Source of the DNA: Chloracidobacterium sp.
GTDB taxonomy: Bacteria; Acidobacteriota; Blastocatellia; Chloracidobacteriales; Chloracidobacteriaceae
Length of the DNA stretch: 64,000 bases
Assembly: GCA_025057975.1 (NCBI GenBank)
Contig: JANWUV010000001.1
Span: 186,001-250,000 of the forward strand
Direction of reading: 5' to 3'
Part shown: positions 34,841 to 43,973 of the stretch, piece after piece
Position numbering within the stretch: the stretch's first letter is position 1
How the letters are laid out: each line of letters starts with the position of its first letter
Notes under the pieces: generated by a model
Databases searched by the model: none
What the model was told of the DNA's origin: nothing
What the model saw: only the letters and a program-made list of their open reading frames with translations
Program-made: the position numbers and the translations under genes

Positions 34841-36202
34841 CTAAGCGGGTTTGACGCCCGGCGTCAGCTTGACTTTGCGCGTACTGACAGGAATCGTCGT
34901 CCGTTGCGCGCGCAGGTTGAAGCTCTTCGAGTTGCGGTTGATGGCGTTGAGCAGCGCCAAAATGGGGAACAGGGATAGAAAACCGGCGACCGTGAAAAAC
35001 ACCTTGCCCTGCCATTCCATTTCCAAGACGCCGCCTACCGACCGCACCAGTCCCAACTCCTTGCCGATGATGTACACCGTCGCTATGAGCACAATGTTGG
35101 CAAGCGCAGCAGGCATCAGCCATTTCCAGCCCAACTCCATCAGTTGGTCATAGCGGTAGCGCGGGAACGTCCAGCGCATCCAGATAAACAGGTAGAGAAT
35201 CACGCCGCATTTGACGGCGAAAGCCATCACACCGATGAGCGTCAGCACCGCTTCTCGGTAGGCTGCGGGAAACTGCGCGGCGACCCAGTCCATGCCCGGC
35301 ACGTACCAGCCGCCCAAGTACAATGTTGTGCCAATGGCCGAAACCACGACCATGTTGGTGTATTCCGCGATGAAGAAAATCGAGAAGCGAAAGCCGCTGT
35401 ATTCCGTGTGAAAGCCACCGACCAGTTCCGATTCGGCTTCCGCCAAATCGAACGGCGCGCGGTTGGTTTCTGCGACGACGGCGACGAGATACACAATGAA
35501 GGACGGAAACAGAAACAGGACAAACCACACACCCAGACTGCGCTGCGCCTCGACGATGCCCTGCATCGAGAACGTCCGCGTGAAGATAAGCGCCGAAACA
35601 ATCGTTAGCCCGATGGCGGCTTCGTAGCTCACCATTTGCGCCGACGAACGCAGCGCACCCAGCAGCGGGTATTTACTGTTCGACGCCCAGCCGCCCAGAA
35701 TGATGCCGAGCACGCCGACCGATGAGACCGACAAAATGAAGAGCAACCCGATGTTGATGTTGGTGATGCTCGCGTAGTGCGGCCCATACGGCAGCACCGC
35801 CAGCACCACGAAGGCGCACACCATGCTGATGATGGGCGCGAGTGTAAAGACCGTCTTATCCGCCTTGAACGGAATGACATCCTCCTTGATGAGGAGCTTG
35901 ATACCGTCAGCTACCGGTTGGAGCAGGCCGAACGGCCCTGTACGGTTAGGGCCGATGCGCACTTGAATCCACGCGCTGATTTTGCGCTCGGCGAGCGTCA
36001 GGTAGGCGACCACCGTCAGCACCACAACCAGCATGACGGCGATCTGGACAAGCGGCCACACGATGAAGTCAGTGGCGTCGGTCGGCGTTAGCTTCGCTGC
36101 CACCCACGGCGGCAGGTAGGTATAGACCCACTTTACGAGCGATTCGACCCATTGTGGGGATGCGCTGAGCGCCGGCATCCACGGCCACGGGAGTGTCGTC
36201 AT
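34841..36202 (-). CDS. nuoH: NADH-quinone oxidoreductase subunit H
   Basis: A 453-aa membrane subunit that forms the quinone-access chamber. Clear NuoH motifs are [37 protein letters not shown] (in part), [26 protein letters not shown] (in part) and [21 protein letters not shown]- and C-terminal extensions make it longer than the usual 330-390 aa. Its start overlaps the nuoD stop by 4 nt (ATGA). Confidence 0.95.
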   Translation of the reverse strand: MTTLPWPWMPALSASPQWVESLVKWVYTYLPPWVAAKLTPTDATDFIVWPLVQIAVMLVVVLTVVAYLTLAERKISAWIQVRIGPNRTGPFGLLQPVADGIKLLIKEDVIPFKADKTVFTLAPIISMVCAFVVLAVLPYGPHYASITNINIGLLFILSVSSVGVLGIILGGWASNSKYPLLGALRSSAQMVSYEAAIGLTIVSALIFTRTFSMQGIVEAQRSLGVWFVLFLFPSFIVYLVAVVAETNRAPFDLAEAESELVGGFHTEYSGFRFSIFFIAEYTNMVVVSAIGTTLYLGGWYVPGMDWVAAQFPAAYREAVLTLIGVMAFAVKCGVILYLFIWMRWTFPRYRYDQLMELGWKWLMPAALANIVLIATVYIIGKELGLVRSVGGVLEMEWQGKVFFTVAGFLSLFPILALLNAINRNSKSFNLRAQRTTIPVSTRKVKLTPGVKPA

Positions 36203-37338
36203 CGGTCAATCTCACCCAGAACAATATCCAGCGAGCCAATCATCGCCACCACGTCTGACACAAGCGACCCAATCGCCATCTTGCGCAACGCACCCAAGTT
36301 GACGAACGACGCCGGACGCATGCGCAGACGGTAGGGCTTCGTTCCGCCGTCGGAAACAAGGTACAACCCCAGCTCACCCTTCGGGCCTTCAATCGAGTGG
36401 TACACCTCGCCGGCCGGCACGCGAATGACCTTTGGCACTTTGCCCATCACTGGGCCGTCGGGAAGCTTGTCGAGCGCCTGCATGATGATGCGGCGGCTCT
36501 GGCGCATCTCCTCCATGCGCACGAGGTAGCGATCAAAGGTGTCGCCGTTTTCACCAATCGGAATGTCAAAATCGAGGTCGGCGTAGCACTCGTACGGGTC
36601 GGTTTTGCGTACGTCGTAGTCCACGCCCGACCCACGCAACGGTGCGCCGGTCAAGCCCAGATTAATGGCGTCTTCAGCCGAAATCACACCGATGCCGACC
36701 GTCCGCCCCAGCCAGATGCGGTTTTCGTTGAGCAGCGTTTCATATTCTTCAAGCCGCTTGGGAAACATGTCGCAGAAGGCCCGCACCTGCGCCTCGAACC
36801 CGGGATAGGCGTCGTAGGTCATCCCGCCGATCCGAAACGCATGGCAGGTCAGCCGCGCGCCGAAGAAGTTCTCGAAAATCTTGAGGATTTCCTCACGTTC
36901 GCGGAAGGCATAAAGGAACACCGTAAACCCACCGATGTCGAGTGCGTGCGTCGCCAGCCAGAGCAGGTGACTTGACAGCCGATTGAGTTCGGTCAGGATC
37001 ACCCGCAGGTACTGCGCACGGGGCGGCACTTCGATGCCCATCGCCTTTTCGACTGTTTCTACGTAGAGCAGCCCGTTCGAGACGGCGGCGATGTAGTCCA
37101 GCCGGTCGAAGTACGGCGCAATCATCGGGTAGAGGCGGTTTTCAAAAATTTTTTCCGCGCCTCGGTGCAGGTAGCCGATGTCGCAGTCAAGGTCCACCAC
37201 ACGCTCGCCGTCGAGCTTGAGGATGACGCGCAGCACGCCATGCGTGGATGGGTGCTGGGGCCCCATGCTCAAGACCATTTCTTCGGAATCAAACAGCGTT
37301 TCGGTGTAGTGGGTAACAAGTGGAATAGCTGGGTTCAT
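36199..37338 (-). CDS. nuoD: NADH-quinone oxidoreductase subunit D
   Basis: A 379-aa peripheral-arm subunit next to the quinone site, related to the large subunit of NiFe hydrogenases. It carries [57 protein letters not shown] and [15 protein letters not shown], all diagnostic. The ATG at 37338 is used; an upstream TTG would overlap nuoC and add about 15 residues of low similarity. It is separated from nuoC by 37 nt. Confidence 0.95.
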   Translation of the reverse strand: MNPAIPLVTHYTETLFDSEEMVLSMGPQHPSTHGVLRVILKLDGERVVDLDCDIGYLHRGAEKIFENRLYPMIAPYFDRLDYIAAVSNGLLYVETVEKAMGIEVPPRAQYLRVILTELNRLSSHLLWLATHALDIGGFTVFLYAFREREEILKIFENFFGARLTCHAFRIGGMTYDAYPGFEAQVRAFCDMFPKRLEEYETLLNENRIWLGRTVGIGVISAEDAINLGLTGAPLRGSGVDYDVRKTDPYECYADLDFDIPIGENGDTFDRYLVRMEEMRQSRRIIMQALDKLPDGPVMGKVPKVIRVPAGEVYHSIEGPKGELGLYLVSDGGTKPYRLRMRPASFVNLGALRKMAIGSLVSDVVAMIGSLDIVLGEIDR

Positions 37339-37375
37339 GGGCAACACCAGAAGCAGTCGTGGGCCAAGTCGGCCG

Positions 37376-38272
37376 TCATTCAAACTTCCCAGTCAGATCG
37401 GCGCCTTCGGGAATTTCGAGAATATTCAGATTTTCAGCGACCCATTCGTTGTGACGGTATTCAATCGGGTATTCCTTGCGAAGCGGGAAGCCGACCCAAC
37501 CCTCAGGCAGCAGAATGCGCCGTAGGTCGGGGTGGCCTTCAAACGTAATGCCGAACATGTCGTACACCTCGCGCTCCAGCCAGTTGGCGGCCGCCCAAAT
37601 GTCACATACCGTGTAGATGGACTGGTCTTCAGGTAGTTCGGCTTTGACGCGCAGGCGACGATTTTCAGGGATGGAGTAAAGCTGATAGACGACTTCAAAG
37701 GCCTTACGGTCTGGGTAATGCACGGCCGTGACATCGGTTAGCATGTCGAACCGAATTGCGGCGTCATAGCGCAAGTACCAGAGCAGATCGCGGGCGCGTT
37801 CCGGGACGACACGCACGATCTGCTGACCGTTGCATGTGACAGTTTCCTTGATGTCGTCTTGGAAAACCGCCCGCAGTGTAGTGATAAACGGATCGTCCTT
37901 GATCTCGGTGTAGGCTGGCGCGGCCTCCTTTTTCGCCGGCGCTTTAGCAGCGGCTTTGGCCGCGGCCTTGGCAGGGGCCGGTTTCGGCGCGGCGTCACCT
38001 TCGGACGCAGTAGCTTCACGGGCGGCCTTGGCGGCGGCGGCTTTAGCTTTGGCGGCGGCGATTTTAGCCTCGCGTTCGGCGTCGGCGGGTGCGGATGCGG
38101 CCGGTGTGGCGTCGCCTTCGGATGTGGCGGCCTCACGAGCTGCTTTTGCAGCAGCGGCCTTGGCTTTGGCGGCGGCGATTTTGGCTTCGCGTTCGGCGTC
38201 GGCGCTTGAGGCCTTCGGTGACTCTCCGGGTGGTGACTCCGCTCCCGGCGTTGACTTCGTCTCGTCGGACAT
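37376..38272 (-). CDS. nuoC: NADH-quinone oxidoreductase subunit C with Ala/Lys repeat extension
   Basis: A 298-aa peripheral-arm subunit. The conserved 30-kDa domain occupies about residues 125-298 ([39 protein letters not shown] and [15 protein letters not shown]). Residues 20-118 are an added low-complexity segment. It holds two copies of a 39-residue unit beginning [19 protein letters not shown], followed by a Lys/Ala/Pro stretch that resembles histone H1 tails. Normal NuoC is 150-220 aa. The ATG at 38272 is the first plausible start after the promoter-like region at 38389-38421. It is the first gene of the operon; nuoA and nuoB are not upstream. Confidence 0.93.
   Translation of the reverse strand: MSDETKSTPGAESPPGESPKASSADAEREAKIAAAKAKAAAAKAAREAATSEGDATPAASAPADAEREAKIAAAKAKAAAAKAAREATASEGDAAPKPAPAKAAAKAAAKAPAKKEAAPAYTEIKDDPFITTLRAVFQDDIKETVTCNGQQIVRVVPERARDLLWYLRYDAAIRFDMLTDVTAVHYPDRKAFEVVYQLYSIPENRRLRVKAELPEDQSIYTVCDIWAAANWLEREVYDMFGITFEGHPDLRRILLPEGWVGFPLRKEYPIEYRHNEWVAENLNILEIPEGADLTGKFE
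37985..38203 (-). repeat. 117-bp tandem duplication inside nuoC
   Basis: Copies at 38102-38203 and 37985-38086, offset by 117 bp. Each encodes the Ala/Lys/Glu-rich unit starting [20 protein letters not shown]. The protein copies are almost identical while the DNA differs at several third positions, so the duplication is not brand new. Confidence 0.8.
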
Positions 38273-38388
38273 CACTGAACAACCCCAACTGGGACAGGTC
38301 TTGAAGCGCCGGCGGTGGGCGCAAAGCCTGCTTATAGGCGAAAAAACGCGCCGGCGACCAGATGAACTTCCGCCTTTTTTCCGCTGCA

Positions 38389-38421
38389 AGTATATGATTC
38401 TGAATGTGTTAGAAAACTAAC
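38389..38421 (-). promoter_or_regulatory. Possible nuo operon promoter with small palindrome
   Basis: On the minus strand a TATACT -10-like box (38389-38394) lies about 110 nt before nuoC. The palindrome GTTAG-AAAA-CTAAC (38408-38421) covers the -35 position, where no good -35 hexamer is seen. This could mean an activator-dependent promoter. Confidence 0.35.
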
Positions 38422-38453
38422 GCTATAACTTGGAACGGATTTTTCAGCAACAA

Positions 38454-38483
38454 AAACGGCGGGACGCTCACGGCATCCCGCCG
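38454..38483 (-). terminator. Rho-independent terminator of the large radical SAM gene
   Basis: CGGCGGGA (38457-38464) pairs with TCCCGCCG (38476-38483). Read on the minus strand, the stem is followed by TTTTTG. It lies 55 nt after the stop of the radical SAM gene and separates it from nuoC. Confidence 0.75.
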
Positions 38484-38537
38484 AATGCTGTCACGTCACT
38501 CCAAACGTTGCCCAACCGATTGGGTTTGGCGTGGCGG

Positions 38538-40649
38538 CTATTTGCCCCCTGGCAAGCCGTTGCCGCCTGCCACGACAGCCGCCGCGCCTGCCGCCTGTGT
38601 CGCCGAAGCCGCCGCACCGTTGCCGTTGACGGTGGTGCGCTTGGCGCGTCCGATTTGAACGAGCTTCGTTTCGCCGTTCTTGATGCCGAGCACCTTCTCA
38701 CGGAAGAGCTTTTCCATCAGCCGCTTCTCTTCGGCGGCGGTCATGGGGCCGTCCGCGCCACGCGGACGCACGCGGGCTGCGTCTTCGGGGTTGACGTTCA
38801 GTGTGCATGGGCCGTCGGGCAGCTCGACGTTCCGCCCCTTAGCGTAGATTTCGTGCTTACCGTGTTCCTTGTACCACTTCGCTACGGTTGCATTCTTGTA
38901 CATGTCCTCAATGATGTTCCGCCAGCCGACACCGGTGTTATAGGCGCAGAAGGAGATTTCGCCCTCCTGCGTACCGTAGGGGATGATGCACATTTCCGTC
39001 CGGCGGAAGTCATAGTTGAAGAGGTCTTGGAACCACATGCCGGCGATGAAGAGGAAGTTCCAGCGGTCGCGGCGACGCTTTTCGATGTCCTCGCGCGTCC
39101 GGTTGCCCTTGACGCTGCCGTAGTCGCGGCCGGAGATGCCAAGCGACTTGTCAAACTTCTCCAACAGCGACTTGATCGTAAAATGCGTCGGTGCTTTGTA
39201 CGGGTCGTAGTTTCGTAGCAGCGACAGCGCCATCAGAAACGAAGAAAACACTCGTCCGCGGCCAGCGTCCGTAATCGCCTGCATGTCCTTGAGCAGACGC
39301 GGCACATTAATAAACGCCGGCACTGGCGCCATTTCCTTAGTTTCTTTGTCAATCATAAGGGCCGTCCCAACGCCGCAGTTGGGGTGGCAACCGCAGCTCA
39401 GATGACCGAACTGCGCTTCGGGACCGTGCGCCAGATCGGCGAAATCAGCAATGGTGCTCATCACGGAAATCGGAAACCAATCGCGGGTCGGTTCAGTGAC
39501 GCCGATCTGTTCTTTTACGTCGTACGCCAAGTGCGAGAGTGTATAACGCTGCCGCAGACGACGCTCATCGGTGATGTCTTCGTCGCGCCCAGTGAACGAC
39601 ACCGGCTGGAACGAGACGAAGGCGATCTTTTTGGGATTGTCCAAGGCGAAGCGAATGACCGGGCCTACTTGGTCGTTGGTGACGCCGTTGACAAGCGTCA
39701 CGACCAAGACGATTTCAACGCCCGCTTCGTGCAGGTTTTCAATCGCGCGGAGCTTCACGTCAAAGAGGTTGCCGACCTGCCGGTGGCTGTTGGCGTCATT
39801 GCCGATGCCGTCAAACTGAAGGTATGCGTAGCGTAGACCGGCCTCGGCCGCCTTGCGGCAAAACTCCTTGCTCTTGGCAAATTCAATGCCATTAGTAGCG
39901 CACTGGACGCTGTTGTAGCCTAGTTGCCGTGCGTAGCGAATCGCCTCCAAAAAGTGCGGCGACAGGGTGGGTTCGCCGCCGGAAAACTGCACTGACAGCT
40001 GCCGGCGGGGTTTGATGCTGATGGCGTTGTCGAGGATTTCCTTGATTTCCTCCAGCGACAGTTCATGGACGAATCCAACCTGATTGGCGTCCATGAAGCA
40101 CGGGTCGCACATCATGTTACAGCGGTTGGTGAGGTCTATCGTCAATACTGAGCCGCGACCGTGCTTGATGGAGCTTGTCCCGTGATTGTGCAGTTTGGCG
40201 TCATTGTGGGCGTCAATGTCCCGGCCGGGAAATTGCGCTTCGATATGAGCCAAAAAGTTGGCGTCAATTGCCATCAAATCTTCAAACCGACCGTGAACAG
40301 GACATTCCTTTTCCATCCAGACTTCATCGCGCCCGGTTTCGGGATTGTGACGTTTGACAATCTGCGCCTTGATCTCACCAACACGTTCATTGATGAGAAT
40401 TGTGTAATCCACTTCACCGCTCAGAATCTTCTCGCGCGCCTCTTTGACGCATTTGGGGCAAAGTGAATCCGTCGTGCGCGGCCAGCCAAGGGTGGGCTTG
40501 GTCTTTTGCCACGATTTGAGCAGGGGCTTATCCGACCACTTGGGCGTAAAGGAAGGGGCTGGCCGGTACTTGTTGACGGACTGAATGGCGACAAATAACC
40601 CTCCCGCGAGTTTCGACAACGCTTTTTCGGCGTGCTTGATGGGCTTCAT
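38538..40649 (-). CDS. Large radical SAM enzyme, MJ0619-related family
   Basis: A 703-aa protein. Residues 64-67 (CPKC) and the ECPVHG segment form a rubredoxin-like N-terminal site as in the smaller paralogue at 10587-12008. The radical SAM motif is CNMMCDPC, followed by FSGGEPTLSPHFLEA. The auxiliary-cluster stretch CPxDCGxC of the paralogue is missing. Further cysteines occur in HLSCGCHPNCGVG and in EISFCAYNTG near the C-terminus, possible ligands of another cluster. The last 60 residues are low-complexity Ala/Gly. It is a lone gene with its own terminator. Members of this group are known or suspected to act on lipid tails; the substrate here is unknown. Confidence 0.85.
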   Translation of the reverse strand: MKPIKHAEKALSKLAGGLFVAIQSVNKYRPAPSFTPKWSDKPLLKSWQKTKPTLGWPRTTDSLCPKCVKEAREKILSGEVDYTILINERVGEIKAQIVKRHNPETGRDEVWMEKECPVHGRFEDLMAIDANFLAHIEAQFPGRDIDAHNDAKLHNHGTSSIKHGRGSVLTIDLTNRCNMMCDPCFMDANQVGFVHELSLEEIKEILDNAISIKPRRQLSVQFSGGEPTLSPHFLEAIRYARQLGYNSVQCATNGIEFAKSKEFCRKAAEAGLRYAYLQFDGIGNDANSHRQVGNLFDVKLRAIENLHEAGVEIVLVVTLVNGVTNDQVGPVIRFALDNPKKIAFVSFQPVSFTGRDEDITDERRLRQRYTLSHLAYDVKEQIGVTEPTRDWFPISVMSTIADFADLAHGPEAQFGHLSCGCHPNCGVGTALMIDKETKEMAPVPAFINVPRLLKDMQAITDAGRGRVFSSFLMALSLLRNYDPYKAPTHFTIKSLLEKFDKSLGISGRDYGSVKGNRTREDIEKRRRDRWNFLFIAGMWFQDLFNYDFRRTEMCIIPYGTQEGEISFCAYNTGVGWRNIIEDMYKNATVAKWYKEHGKHEIYAKGRNVELPDGPCTLNVNPEDAARVRPRGADGPMTAAEEKRLMEKLFREKVLGIKNGETKLVQIGRAKRTTVNGNGAAASATQAAGAAAVVAGGNGLPGGK

Positions 40650-41229
40650 GAGTCCTGTATGTCTCCTAGATTACAAGGTATCGTGCTTTGTCCCAGCGAA
40701 GGTGTTCGACTTCAGGCAACAGTCTTCAAGTTGCAGGCGATATGCCAGAAGCAACTTGTTTTGTCGGACACTCTCAACTGGTAAGCGACCGAACCGACGG
40801 CTTTTCAAGCGAACAGCAACGCCTGAGTCCAAGCGGCGTTGAACGGTCTCATAGTGCGGCTGCATCTTGTGTGCTGACCGACGGGGTGTCAAGACAAACC
40901 CGTGTAATGCATCTGTATCCGGGCGGCTCTCAGGAGACGCTGCAACCGCGCCGCTGGCGGCGGACTTGGCTTCCCGGCTGTCACGGGTTGTCCGCCGGCG
41001 CCTCTAAAAAAGGTACACAATGGACAGCGGCGGAGCGGCAGGCGAGCGGCTCTTTCCACAAAATGTCCACAGGCAACGGTCCACAACCTATAAGAAGCTA
41101 CACGAACTCTGGAGAAGTAAATTAAACGAAAAAAAAGATTTCACTCCGTTCGTCTAACTAACTCAAGCCGAATCAATGATTTGCCTCGATCAGGCGCGCG
41201 CCAACTGCATCTCGCGCCTCAAAGAGGGC
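40650..41229. other. Gene-poor stretch upstream of the radical SAM gene
   Basis: No convincing reading frame. It must contain the promoter of the leftward radical SAM gene, though no clear hexamers were found. Near 41052-41085 three copies of a TCCACA-ending 9-mer occur (CTTTCCACA, ATGTCCACA, CGGTCCACA). They are followed by an A-rich run around 41115-41140. Confidence 0.4.
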
Positions 41230-41258
41230 TTGACACTTACTTGAGCCTTTACTAGATA
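41230..41258 (+). promoter_or_regulatory. Possible promoter of the zinc-ribbon gene
   Basis: TTGACA (41230-41235), 17-nt spacer, TAGATA (41253-41258). The leader to the ATG at 41469 would be about 200 nt. A weak hairpin AAACCT/AGGTTT follows the -10 box. Confidence 0.45.
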
Positions 41259-41468
41259 AACCTCTGTCTGAAAAAGGTTTCACAGATTCATCAAGGGTGA
41301 GCAAGGGGGTGCGCCGACGGGTCGCCGGAGGCCGGTCGTGTCTACGTACCGCTGCTTTCCAAGGCAAACCGGATGGAGCTGTCGGTCAGAAGTATCGGTC
41401 AGGGTCAATGCCCCATGCCGCCGTGCGTGCGGAAGGCAGGGAGTTACGCACAAGGAGTGACGCCGACA

Positions 41469-41897
41469 ATGGATGAAACCAAAGCACCTGTAGAACCGGT
41501 CTTTGAAGACATTCACCTCAACTGTATTGAGTGTGGCGCGCCGTTTGTTTTCACAGCCGGGGAACAACAGTTCTTTTTCGACAAGGGACTCAAAAATCAA
41601 CCGAAGCGGTGCAAGCCGTGCAAGATACGCAAAAACGAACGTTTCAACCAGTTGCTCAGCATGATGGCAACGGACGGAAGTCGCCCACGGATTCAGGTCG
41701 AAGTGGAATGCGCGGAATGCGGCGTACGGACCACCGTACCGTTCTTGCCAACGCAGGGACGGCCGGTATTGTGTCGGGATTGCTTTGTCCGGGCGCAAGT
41801 TTCAGCCCAGGTTACGACGAAACCCCCGCTGAAGTACGCGCCGCCGACCGTCGCCCAAAACCTTCCTCCCCTCAATCACATCGCCGTAAAGCCATGA
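41469..41897 (+). CDS. Double zinc-ribbon protein
   Basis: A 142-aa protein of unknown role. The N-terminal half has CIECGAPFVFTAGEQQFFFDKG and CKPCKIRK, the pattern of the small zf-trcl zinc-binding domain. The second half has CAECGVRTTVPF and CRDCFVRAQ, a second Cys4 ribbon. Each can hold one zinc ion. A Pro-rich tail follows. The ATG at 41469 has AAGGAG about 11 nt upstream and gives a sensible N-terminus. It stands alone between two noncoding stretches and ends at a strong terminator. A nucleic-acid-binding or regulatory role is only a guess. Confidence 0.83.
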   Translation: MDETKAPVEPVFEDIHLNCIECGAPFVFTAGEQQFFFDKGLKNQPKRCKPCKIRKNERFNQLLSMMATDGSRPRIQVEVECAECGVRTTVPFLPTQGRPVLCRDCFVRAQVSAQVTTKPPLKYAPPTVAQNLPPLNHIAVKP

Positions 41898-42000
41898 CGC
41901 GGCAACGCAACCAAGTGGCGCTGTGAGCGGCCGAGCGAGCCGGGTTCAAAGATAACCATCCTCAGCGAAAGGCCTGACGATTTTTATGAACAGACGACCA

Positions 42001-42040
42001 AGGCGATGTCACGGTGATTGCCGTGACATCGCCTGATTTT
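42001..42040 (+). terminator. Strong terminator after the zinc-ribbon gene
   Basis: A perfect 14-bp stem, AGGCGATGTCACGG (42001-42014) with CCGTGACATCGCCT (42021-42034), loop TGATTG, then GATTTTCTTT. It lies about 100 nt after the zinc-ribbon stop. Confidence 0.75.
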
Positions 42041-42277
42041 CTTTGCTTGTTCGGGTCGCCCTTCAGCGTCGTTTTTTAGCGTAAGTTTCAGCAAACACAA
42101 TGGGGCAATCTTCAGCGAGCGGTTGGCAGGCTTTTCAGCACACACCTAGCCGTCATTGGTAGGCGGCGGGCCAGCATCTCGTCGCTCACTACCGTCCCGC
42201 AGTCGCTGCCTCTTCGTCTTGACGCACTACCCGTTCCGTTTCCGAGCATCCATTTCTAAGTTTCAAGTGCTGCGGGC
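42041..42277. other. Noncoding stretch between terminator and FecR-protein promoter
   Basis: No reading frame with coding character and no strong repeat was found. It serves as the spacer upstream of the FecR-domain gene. Confidence 0.4.
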
Positions 42278-42306
42278 TTGAGCGACTGAGCAACCTGTGC
42301 CATAGT
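42278..42306 (+). promoter_or_regulatory. Possible promoter of the FecR-domain gene
   Basis: TTGAGC (42278-42283), 17-nt spacer, CATAGT (42301-42306). A small hairpin TTCCGAA-GGCT-TTCGGAA (42326-42343) lies in the resulting leader. Confidence 0.4.
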
Positions 42307-42420
42307 CCCCGCGCCGCATTCAACATTCCGAAGGCTTTCGGAACACCGCTCGCAACCCACCATACTGGGAAACCTTGTTGTTTCCGGGAGACTCAACCAT
42401 CCCCCACGGAGGCTCTTAGT

Positions 42421-43869
42421 ATGCAGCGTTCCCTTCTTACACTGACTTTATTGGCGGGCGCATATGCGGTTGGCGCAACGTCCGTCCCCGCTCAGACGAC
42501 TCATCAATCGACAACGGCAGAAGTTCCGATTCGAGGCGCGAATAATATCAGCCTACCTGAACAGTTCATCGTCTCCGCCAAGGCCGGCGTCGTCAACTTT
42601 GTTGAAGGTGCGGTCACAACCTGCCGCGCCAAAGACAATAGCAGCTGGCGTTCCGCCGCCGTTGGCGGCCGCCTCAAAGCTGGCGACCGGCTGCGGACTG
42701 GCGCGGACGGACGCGCCGAAATGCTTCTCAATCCCGGCTCCTACCTCCGACTCGACCGTGAAGCGGAAATTATCCTGACGAATCCCAACCTCGATGCGCT
42801 GACGATTGAAGTCGTACGCGGCGCCGCCCTGTTTGAAGTCACGGGCACCGATGGGACGGAACTCTTCATCCGCCTGATCCTGCCCAACGGCATGGTGAAT
42901 CTAGCGCGCAACGGCTTGTATCGCGTCACTGTTCCGGCGGAAGGCGCGCCGACCATTGCCGTCGTCAAGGGGCGCATCGCCGTCGAGCAAGCTGGTAAAC
43001 TGACGCCTATCAAGGACAAACAACTCGTCACGCTCGAAGCCGCCACGTTCACCACCGCCAAGCTCGACAAAAAGGCACAGGATGACTTCGACGCTTGGAG
43101 TCGCAACCGCGCGAAAATCCTCCGGGACGCCAACGCCCGTCTCAAAGACCGCGACATTCTGACGGCCTTCAACAACTGGCGGCAAAACGGGGCATACGGC
43201 TTCGGCTACGCGCCTTTCTTCGGCCTCTGGCTCTTTGACGCGCGGCTTGGCGGCTACACGTTCTTTCCGTTTTATAGCTTCTGGAACTCGCCCTACGGCT
43301 TCGCATACGGCACGTGCTGGGGTTTGCTGTGGGATTTCTATCGCCCAACCCTGCTGTGCAACCCGATGCGGCTGAACGCGCCGCTGACGGCCGGCACGCA
43401 TCAGTCTCCGGCTTCCACGCCTATGACGCCGTCCGACATGCCCTTTGAGCCGCACCAACCCGGACACGAGCCGGTCGGTGAGTTGAGCGCCGGACGACCA
43501 TCGCTGACGCCCCGGCCGAGCCTGACACCGCGTCTCCCGATGACACCCCAGCCAACGGCTGGTATGGTCGGTGACGACGATTATCTCCCGGCGTTGCCGC
43601 ACCGGGAGCTACCTTCAACGGTCGCTCGGCCGTCGTTTGACGACGGCGTGTTTGGCAAGCCCGGCTACGAACCGCCGATGCGCGGTGGGATCATGCGCGG
43701 CGGGATGACGCCTGATTACGGCGGCGCTCCCATGCGTGGCGGCTACGGCGGCGACGCCGGCCTCGGCAGTCCCGGCGTCATCAGCCCCGGCGGCGGGCTG
43801 CGGCCCAGCACCCCGCTGCGAACCGGCGGTGATGGTTCAACCCGCACCCAAAGCCCGATTGTGGAATAA
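42421..43869 (+). CDS. Exported FecR-domain protein with Gly/Pro/Met-rich tail
   Basis: A 482-aa protein with a signal peptide (residues 1-24, SLLTLTLLAGAYAVGATSVPAQ). Residues 50-190 form a FecR-like beta domain (LKAGDRLRTGADGRAEMLLNPGSYLRL, in part; VVRGAALFEVTG). A helical segment and an aromatic region (YGFGYAPFFGLWLFDARLGGY) come next. The last 140 residues are low-complexity, with SLTPRP-type and MRGG-type repeats. In iron systems FecR is a membrane anti-sigma regulator, but here there is no transmembrane helix after the domain and no sigma factor nearby. A cell-envelope role is more likely. GGAGG lies 9 nt before the ATG; a strong terminator follows. Confidence 0.82.
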   Translation: MQRSLLTLTLLAGAYAVGATSVPAQTTHQSTTAEVPIRGANNISLPEQFIVSAKAGVVNFVEGAVTTCRAKDNSSWRSAAVGGRLKAGDRLRTGADGRAEMLLNPGSYLRLDREAEIILTNPNLDALTIEVVRGAALFEVTGTDGTELFIRLILPNGMVNLARNGLYRVTVPAEGAPTIAVVKGRIAVEQAGKLTPIKDKQLVTLEAATFTTAKLDKKAQDDFDAWSRNRAKILRDANARLKDRDILTAFNNWRQNGAYGFGYAPFFGLWLFDARLGGYTFFPFYSFWNSPYGFAYGTCWGLLWDFYRPTLLCNPMRLNAPLTAGTHQSPASTPMTPSDMPFEPHQPGHEPVGELSAGRPSLTPRPSLTPRLPMTPQPTAGMVGDDDYLPALPHRELPSTVARPSFDDGVFGKPGYEPPMRGGIMRGGMTPDYGGAPMRGGYGGDAGLGSPGVISPGGGLRPSTPLRTGGDGSTRTQSPIVE

Positions 43870-43894
43870 CTCGCCACGGCATCGGCGAACCGCC

Positions 43895-43928
43895 TTGGCG
43901 GCCGGCGTTCCGGCCGCCAAACTTTTTT
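43895..43928 (+). terminator. Terminator of the FecR-domain gene
   Basis: TTGGCGGCCGG (43895-43905), loop CGTT, CCGGCCGCCAA (43910-43920), then ACTTTTTT. A textbook intrinsic terminator 26 nt after the stop. Confidence 0.88.
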
Positions 43929-43973
43929 GGCGGCTTTCTATGACTGCAACCGACACGGCAACGGCTTCCAAAC

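Noticed and set aside
37985-38203. Repeat array in nuoC considered as a CRISPR or mobile repeat
   Set aside because: The two copies are in frame, protein-coding, 117 bp apart and diverged at third positions; no spacers are present.
41041-41145. Possible replication origin (DnaA-like boxes plus A-rich run)
   Set aside because: No box matches TTATCCACA, only three copies are present, and no dnaA, dnaN, rpmH or par gene is near.
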